NCBI GenBank assembly: GCA_020725625.1
Contig: DYET01000167.1
Span: forward strand, 1 to 39,931
From: Desulfovirgula sp.
Lineage (GTDB): Bacteria > Bacillota > Desulfotomaculia > Desulfotomaculales > Desulfocucumaceae
Length of the DNA: 39,931 nt
Direction of reading: 5' to 3'
Below are positions 34,949 to 39,931 of this stretch, in pieces; position 1 is the first letter of the stretch; the number at the start of each line of letters is the position of its first letter. Under the pieces are notes generated by a model. That model was not told the origin of the DNA and made no database searches. It worked only from the letters and a program-made list of their open reading frames with translations. The translations under genes and the position numbers were made by a program.

Positions 34949-35728
34949 ATGGCTGCGGCACGCGAACTCACTGTAGAAAAGGAGATCAGTGAAGGGTGGG
35001 AGAGCGAGTTGCTGCAGGCGGTCCTGTTCGACCTTGACGGAACCCTTCTCCGGGTGGACACCGCGGAATTCATGACCGAATACCTGAGAGAAGTGGGCCG
35101 GGCCGTGTCCCCGGTGGTGGATCCGGGACGCTTTATCGACGCCCTTCTGGCCAGCACCGAGGCCATGAGGGCAAACCGCGACCCGTCGGTAACCAACGCC
35201 CAGGCCTTCTGGGCCGATTTCCGCCCCCGACTGAAGGACTGCATCGATGCCCTGGAGCCGGTGATTTTGGATTTTTACACCAACAAATTCAACAGGCTTT
35301 CCAGGGTCGCCCAGCCGTGCCCCGGGGCCCGGGAGGCGGTGGAGGCCGCCCTGGACCGGGGCCTGCGCGTGGTCCTGGCCACCAACCCCGTGTTTCCACT
35401 GTCGGCCATCCGCGACCGCATGGCCTGGGCCGGGGTGGAGGACCTGCCGTGGGAGTTTGTCACCAGCTACGAGGAGATGCACTTCTGCAAGCCGCATCCG
35501 GAGTACTACCTGGAGGTCGCGGACAGACTGGGGGTGCCGGCGGAAAAATGCCTGATGGTGGGCAACGATCCCGGGGAGGACCTGGCCGCCTCCGGGGTGG
35601 GGATGAGGACTTACCTGGTCACCGACCACCTGAAGGACTCCGGCCAAGTGGAGTTTAATCCGGACCTTGTCGGCAGCCTGGCCGACCTGACCGACTGGCT
35701 GATAGGGGCCGGCCCGGATCTGCTGTGA
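34949..35728 (+). CDS. HAD family hydrolase
   Basis: VLFDLDGTLLRVDTAEF; VLATNPVFPLSAIRDRM; KPHPEYYLEVADRLGVPAEKCLMVGNDPGEDLAAS; ATG 34949 with GGGAGG SD. Confidence 0.88.
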   Translation: MAAARELTVEKEISEGWESELLQAVLFDLDGTLLRVDTAEFMTEYLREVGRAVSPVVDPGRFIDALLASTEAMRANRDPSVTNAQAFWADFRPRLKDCIDALEPVILDFYTNKFNRLSRVAQPCPGAREAVEAALDRGLRVVLATNPVFPLSAIRDRMAWAGVEDLPWEFVTSYEEMHFCKPHPEYYLEVADRLGVPAEKCLMVGNDPGEDLAASGVGMRTYLVTDHLKDSGQVEFNPDLVGSLADLTDWLIGAGPDLL

Positions 35729-35796
35729 TCCAGATCATTGCTTCCCCATTGAATTCCTCTGTATATTTAATACATAAGCGGCGCGGTGCACGGAGC

Positions 35797-35839
35797 TTAA
35801 AGCCCGTGGGTCCGGGTATCCCGGCTCTGCGGGCTTTAA
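35797..35839. terminator. Intergenic hairpin, probable terminator
   Basis: TTAAAGCCCG (35797-35806) / CGGGCTTTAA (35830-35839). Confidence 0.5.
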
Positions 35840-35924
35840 TTGAAAAGTTACGGGGGAATTTTAATGGACTGGGATCCGGCGGCAAAACAAAAGACTGTTG
35901 GCTTTTACTTTGCCAACAGATTAT

Positions 35925-35952
35925 AAAACACCGGGATTCCGGTGTTTTTGTT
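35925..35952. terminator. Bidirectional intrinsic terminator between convergent HAD and Uma2 genes
   Basis: AACACCGG-GATT-CCGGTGTT followed by TTTGTTT on +, TTATAAT on -. Confidence 0.68.
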
Positions 35953-36503
35953 TAAAGCATAAAGATATCTTGCATGTTTAAATTAAGATCCGGAAGTAAA
36001 GGCGAAATCAACGTATCATTCTCATCATATACTCCAGCCCTGTTCCAGTCCTTTTCGCCCCGGATAAAAACCTCAACGAGCTGGATTTCCGGGTCTAAAA
36101 TCCAGTATTCCTTTACTCCGTTATCGAAATACATCCGGCTTTTTTCCTTGCGGTCATACTTTTCAGTAGACGGCGAAAGCACTTCCACCACCAAGTCCGG
36201 CCCGCCCTGAATGTTCGTCTCTGTGATAATCGAGTACCGGTCCTTTAAAATAAAAATTATATCCGGGGAAACAACCTGGTCTCCAAGAACCACGTCAACG
36301 TCCGAGTACAGCTTTCCTAAACGGCTCTGCCTTATGTATGTTTTCAATGCCACGATAAGATTTCCGACAATCTCCTGGTGCTGCGGCCTCGGCTTAGGTA
36401 CCACAATCAGTTTCCCCCCGATAACCTCATAATCCCGGCCGTCGTCCAACTTTAAATAATCCTCGTATGTATAACGCTTTCCCGCTTCAATCAGATTCTG
36501 CAT
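35952..36503 (-). CDS. Uma2 family endonuclease (DUF820)
   Basis: YTYEDYLKLDDGRDYEVIGGKLIVVPKPRPQHQEIVGNLI...VSPDIIFIL...PDLVVEVLSPSTEKYDRKEKSRMYFDNGVKEYWILDPE. Confidence 0.9.
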   Translation of the reverse strand: MQNLIEAGKRYTYEDYLKLDDGRDYEVIGGKLIVVPKPRPQHQEIVGNLIVALKTYIRQSRLGKLYSDVDVVLGDQVVSPDIIFILKDRYSIITETNIQGGPDLVVEVLSPSTEKYDRKEKSRMYFDNGVKEYWILDPEIQLVEVFIRGEKDWNRAGVYDENDTLISPLLPDLNLNMQDIFML

Positions 36504-36570
36504 ACTCCCGGCTCCTTTCCTGTTAATTCCGCCAAGGGGAGTTTATCAAAGAGAGGCATCATCATATTTA

Positions 36571-37109
36571 TTATACCATATTTTTAACTGGGGGCTTATT
36601 GGCCTGGCAATTAAACAAACCGATTTCAGCAGACGGCCGGGCCTTCCCGCCGGCGGCCCCGGCCGGCCAATCGTAGCCGTAAGCGGCGATCCCCAGCGTA
36701 ATTTTTTCCGGCGGCGCCCCTTCCGCCAGTAACGCCTTGATATTGGCCTCCACCCAGGGAAGGGGGTACACCGGCCCGGGCGGCGACCCGGGGTGGCTGT
36801 AGTCATACGCCATCAAAACCACCCGGTGGGCCAGCCCGGCCAGTGACCTGTGGTCGTAGATCCGCGCCAGGTGGGGGGGCGGATCGTCGGGAGGTGTCAC
36901 GCAGACGTCCAGCCTTTTGCCGTAGGGCCTCAGCATCTCATTCAATCCCGCCACGAAGCGGCTCAGGCCTTCCTTCTCGGCTTCAGCTCCCCAGGGGAGG
37001 GGCTGGTGGCCCTGCCGCACCCGGTCGGAAAAACCCCTAGAAGCACCAATGCGATTGTCATCGCCGTCACGGCCCCCAGGGCCGGGACAGTTCTTTCTCT
37101 CCGCCTCAT
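36571..37109 (-). pseudogene. Glycoside hydrolase family 18-type lipoprotein, frameshifted and internally deleted
   Basis: Lipoprotein signal MRRRERTVPALGAVTAMTIALVLLGVFPTGC in one frame; GH18 C-terminal half EGLSRFVAGLNEMLRPYGKRLDVCVTPP...HRVVLMAYDYSHPGSPPGPVYPLPWVEANIKALL...KITLGIAAYGYDW in another; the catalytic DxxDxDxE region is missing. Confidence 0.65.
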
Positions 37110-37184
37110 TTCACACCGCCTGCAGTATGATCTGCCCTTATTTTAATCATTTTTTCTGACAAAACCAATTACCCGAAAAAAGAC

Positions 37185-37213
37185 TTGACTTCCGGGTGAC
37201 CCCGGAATATTTT
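37185..37213 (+). promoter_or_regulatory. Sigma-A-type promoter with palindrome in the spacer
   Basis: TTGACT (37185-37190), 17-bp spacer, TATTTT (37208-37213); TTCCGGG-TGAC-CCCGGAA at 37190-37207. Confidence 0.55.
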
Positions 37214-37310
37214 TTGTAAAAACATTCGATATAAAAACCTGGTATTTATGTTTGGAGACAACGTCCCCGCCGGGCAATGGTTATCACGTATTAAAGAAAG
37301 GAGATGTTCA

Positions 37311-38078
37311 ATGGCAGTACTGGTGGAAAAGAAGGGCAGGGTGTGCACGGTCATTATAAACCGCCCGGAGGTAAGGAACGCGGTGGACAGGGACACGGCG
37401 GACCGGCTGGCGGAAGCTTTCCGGGCCTTTGACGCGGACGACGGCCTCGATGTGGCGGTGCTGTGGGGAGCCGGGGGGACTTTTTGTGCCGGCGCAGATC
37501 TAAAGGCCATTTCCGAAGGCAGGGGCAACAGGATGGAGGCTGACATGTCAAAGGACGGGCCCATGGGGCCCACCAGAATGAGCCTCTCCAAGCCCGTAAT
37601 AGCCGCTGTTTCGGGCTACGCGGTGGCCGGGGGGCTGGAGCTTGCCTGCTGGTGCGACCTGCGGGTGGTGGAGAGGGACGCCGTGTTCGGGGTGTTCTGC
37701 CGCCGCTTCGGGGTGCCCCTGGTGGACGGCGGTACCCAGCGCCTGCCGCGCCTGATCGGCCTGAGCCGCGCCCTGGACATGATCCTCACCGGCCGCCCGG
37801 TGGGAGCCGAGGAGGCCTATGCCATGGGGCTGGCCAACCGGCTGGTGGAGCCCGGCATGGCCAGGCAGGAGGCCGAAAAGCTGGCCGCCCAGATTGCGGA
37901 GTTCCCCCAGGTTTGCCTGCGCAGCGACCGCCAGTCGGTTTACCGCGGCTTTGACCTGGACTTTGAGTCGGCCATGAAGCTGGAATTTAGCCTGGGCCTG
38001 CGGGTGGTGGAGAGCGGCGAAACCCAGAAGGGCGCCGCCAGTTTCGTGAAGGGCCAAGGAAGGCACGGCCGGTTCTGA
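37311..38078 (+). CDS. Enoyl-CoA hydratase/isomerase (crotonase) family
   Basis: VCTVIINRPEVRNAVDRDTADRLAEAFRAFDADD; GAGGTFCAGADLKAI; KPVIAAVSGYAVAGGLELACWCDLRVV; AAAGGAG SD. Confidence 0.93.
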   Translation: MAVLVEKKGRVCTVIINRPEVRNAVDRDTADRLAEAFRAFDADDGLDVAVLWGAGGTFCAGADLKAISEGRGNRMEADMSKDGPMGPTRMSLSKPVIAAVSGYAVAGGLELACWCDLRVVERDAVFGVFCRRFGVPLVDGGTQRLPRLIGLSRALDMILTGRPVGAEEAYAMGLANRLVEPGMARQEAEKLAAQIAEFPQVCLRSDRQSVYRGFDLDFESAMKLEFSLGLRVVESGETQKGAASFVKGQGRHGRF

Positions 38079-38342
38079 GACTGTGTCCAAGACGTTTTAG
38101 GAGGTGGGACGGGGATTTCAAAAATTAAATCCGGGACGGGATCGGGCCGGGAGTTATCGGCGTGTACAACGGCAGAATGTTAAATGCCTCACTTCTGGGT
38201 TCCCAGGTACCTCAGGATGGCCGCGGTGCTTCCCGGAACCCCCACCGGGAGAATTAAAAAATTCAAGCTCAGGGAAGAGGGCGCAACCCCGGATACCCTG
38301 GATATGAAGGCGCACAGGGCGAAATAGACTTTGCTCAGGGTA

Positions 38343-38390
38343 CGGAAGGCCTGTTTCAGCCAGCCTTCCGCCCTCTGGCCCCGAAACAGG
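38343..38390. other. Interleaved inverted repeats (pseudoknot-like or alternative hairpins)
   Basis: CGGAAGG (38343-38349)/CCTTCCG (38364-38370) interleaved with CCTGTTTC (38350-38357)/GAAACAGG (38383-38390). Confidence 0.35.
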
Positions 38391-38515
38391 TGTGGTTTGG
38401 CCCTGCTGTTCGGGCAGCTGTTGATAGATTCGGTAAAAATTTTTTTATTAAGAAGGAGGAATGCGAAGATTAACAGAAATAATTTATAAAACGACATCGT
38501 TCTGCGCAATGGAAC

Positions 38516-38620
38516 GCTGGTGAGATTGTTGGGGAAGCAGTCAAGGAGGCAGGTGGGCACCCGGTCCTCATTCCCGCCATGGGAAGCCGTGGCGGGGCCG
38601 CTCTGGCCAGGAAGTCTTAG
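38516..38620 (+). pseudogene. Lar_N/DUF2088 (lactate racemase-like) fragment
   Basis: Frame reads AGEIVGEAVKEAGGHPVLIPAMGSRGGAALARKS*, resembling the (A/G)GxPFIVPAMGSHGGAT motif of DUF2088/LarA-like proteins; no full-length ORF around it. Confidence 0.5.
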
Positions 38621-38996
38621 TCAGCCCGGGAATTACAAAGAGGTTGCGGGTGCACCTGTCTCCTTTTGCGTTGACCCAGCCTGATTTCATACCGGTTTAG
38701 TGTTATAGTAAGGCTGTAAAGCTGCGAACTGGTTGTAGTTAACAGGATTAAATCTCACAGGGGACTTTACCGGAAACAAAGAAAGTGGGATTTGTAGGAT
38801 GTTGGCTGTAGGACTTGGAAGTCATTATGGTGCCGTCCGGCAGTGGTGGCCAAGAAGTTGGGGTGGATTGCCGGTTCTCTGACGGTAGCCATACCGATTT
38901 CCGCCGGCAGTAAAAATATATATTTTGATCGCCCCGTTCAATAACCGGTTTTTTTTCTGACAACAATCCTGGTACGCAAGGAGAAGAGGAAAAGAT

Positions 38997-39931
38997 ATGG
39001 AAGGCAACCTGTTTCATTTTTTCATTGATGTTTTCGGCGGTATTTTCAACTTCGGTTGGCAGAACCTGATGATGATCCTGATCGGGGGCCTGCTGCTCTA
39101 CCTGGCCATCGTGAAGGACTATGAACCCCTGCTGCTGCTGCCCATCGGATTCGGGGCCATTCTGGTCAACCTCCCCTTGACCGGCCTCATGGGGGAGGAG
39201 GGCATCCTGCGGGCGTTGTACAACGCCGGAATTGCCACCGAGCTTTTCCCCTGCCTCCTCTTCATCGGCATCGGGGCCATGACCGATTTCGGGCCGCTCT
39301 TAAGCAACCCCAGTATCCTGCTATTGGGCGGCGCCGGCCAGTTCGGCATCTTCCTGACTCTCCTGCTGGCCCTGGCCCTGGGCTTTGAAAGGCTGGAGGC
39401 GGTTTGCGTGGGGATCATCGGCGCCTGCGACGGCCCCACCTCCATTTACGTCACCACCAAGTTCGCCCCGGAACTACTGGGGCCCATTTCGGTGGCGGCC
39501 TACTCCTATATGTCCCTGGTCCCCATCATCCAGCCCCCGGTGATGCGCCTTCTGACCACCAAAAAGGAGCGGACCATGGTTATGGGGTACGCCAACATGA
39601 AGCCGGTCTCCCAGACCACCAAGATACTCTTCCCCATCGTGGTCACCGTCATCACCGTGATCATCGCCCCCATGGGGGCGCCGCTGATGGGGATGCTCAT
39701 GCTGGGCAACCTTTTGAGGGAGTCCGGGGCGGTCAGCAGGCTGGTCAAGTCCGCTGAGAACGAGCTTTCCAGCCTGATTACCCTGTTCCTGGGCATCACC
39801 ATCGGGGCCACCATGGACGGCCACATATTCTTGCAGTGGAAGACCCTGCTGATTTACGTACTGGGCCTGGTGGCCATCGTCGGGGACACCGCCGCCGGCA
39901 TATTCATGGCCAAGCTGATGAACCTCTTCAG
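38997..39931 (+). CDS. Na+-translocating carboxylic acid decarboxylase beta subunit (OadB/GcdB/MmdB family), 3'-truncated by window
   Basis: ATG 38997 opens MEGNLFHFFIDVFGGIFNFGWQNLMMILIGGLLLYLAIVKDYEPLLLLPIGFGAILVNLP...FPCLLFIGIGAMTDFGPLLSNP...GIIGACDGPTSIYVTTKFAPELLGPISVAAYSYMSLVPIIQPPVMRLLTTKKER; absent from the ORF track because it runs off the end. Confidence 0.93.
   Translation, partial: MEGNLFHFFIDVFGGIFNFGWQNLMMILIGGLLLYLAIVKDYEPLLLLPIGFGAILVNLPLTGLMGEEGILRALYNAGIATELFPCLLFIGIGAMTDFGPLLSNPSILLLGGAGQFGIFLTLLLALALGFERLEAVCVGIIGACDGPTSIYVTTKFAPELLGPISVAAYSYMSLVPIIQPPVMRLLTTKKERTMVMGYANMKPVSQTTKILFPIVVTVITVIIAPMGAPLMGMLMLGNLLRESGAVSRLVKSAENELSSLITLFLGITIGATMDGHIFLQWKTLLIYVLGLVAIVGDTAAGIFMAKLMNLF

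Noticed and set aside
34547-35647. 366-aa minus ORF antisense to the HAD gene
   Set aside because: Antisense artefact of GC-rich coding sequence.
38189-38560. 123-aa minus ORF
   Set aside because: Antisense to the Lar_N fragment and across hairpins; no SD or domain evidence.
38913-38926. AAAATATATATTTT palindrome as an operator
   Set aside because: Simple AT alternation is palindromic by composition and likely just promoter-region AT richness.
1-39931. CRISPR arrays, IS elements, prophage genes, tRNA/rRNA
   Set aside because: No regularly spaced repeats, transposase/integrase motifs or RNA gene signatures were recognised by eye; a tool scan (tRNAscan-SE, ISfinder, CRISPRCasFinder) would be decisive.

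Overview
This 39.9-kb, GC-rich window looks like a Clostridia/Peptococcaceae-type anaerobe (taxonomy is inferred from gene content only). No rRNA, tRNA, CRISPR array, transposon or phage was recognised. Left part: an FrhB-type flavoprotein C-terminus coupled to iorAB, a LutB-LutA fusion plus LutC-like protein, an RND efflux pair, a large PAS/GAF/GGDEF/HD-GYP protein, and a stalk-domain secreted protein. Middle: SDR, DUF362-ferredoxin, MFS, a MntA/HepT toxin-antitoxin pair, ExoD and a CsoR-superfamily repressor. Right: a Na+/solute symporter, acyl-CoA synthetase and PucR-type regulator, then an FrdA-like flavoprotein, nitronate monooxygenase-like protein, hotdog thioesterase, Fe-S protein, HAD hydrolase, Uma2, enoyl-CoA hydratase and the start of a Na+-translocating decarboxylase beta subunit. 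The most notable observations: (i) a hotdog thioesterase whose conserved N-terminus lies upstream of any ATG/GTG/TTG, with an AUC codon well placed behind a Shine-Dalgarno; (ii) an intrinsic terminator just upstream of the flavoprotein start (possible attenuator); (iii) at least five decayed gene remnants (GGDEF membrane domain, EamA, aminotransferase, GH18, Lar_N/DUF2088); (iv) several palindromes placed at promoters. No clearly novel multi-gene defence or biosynthetic system was found.
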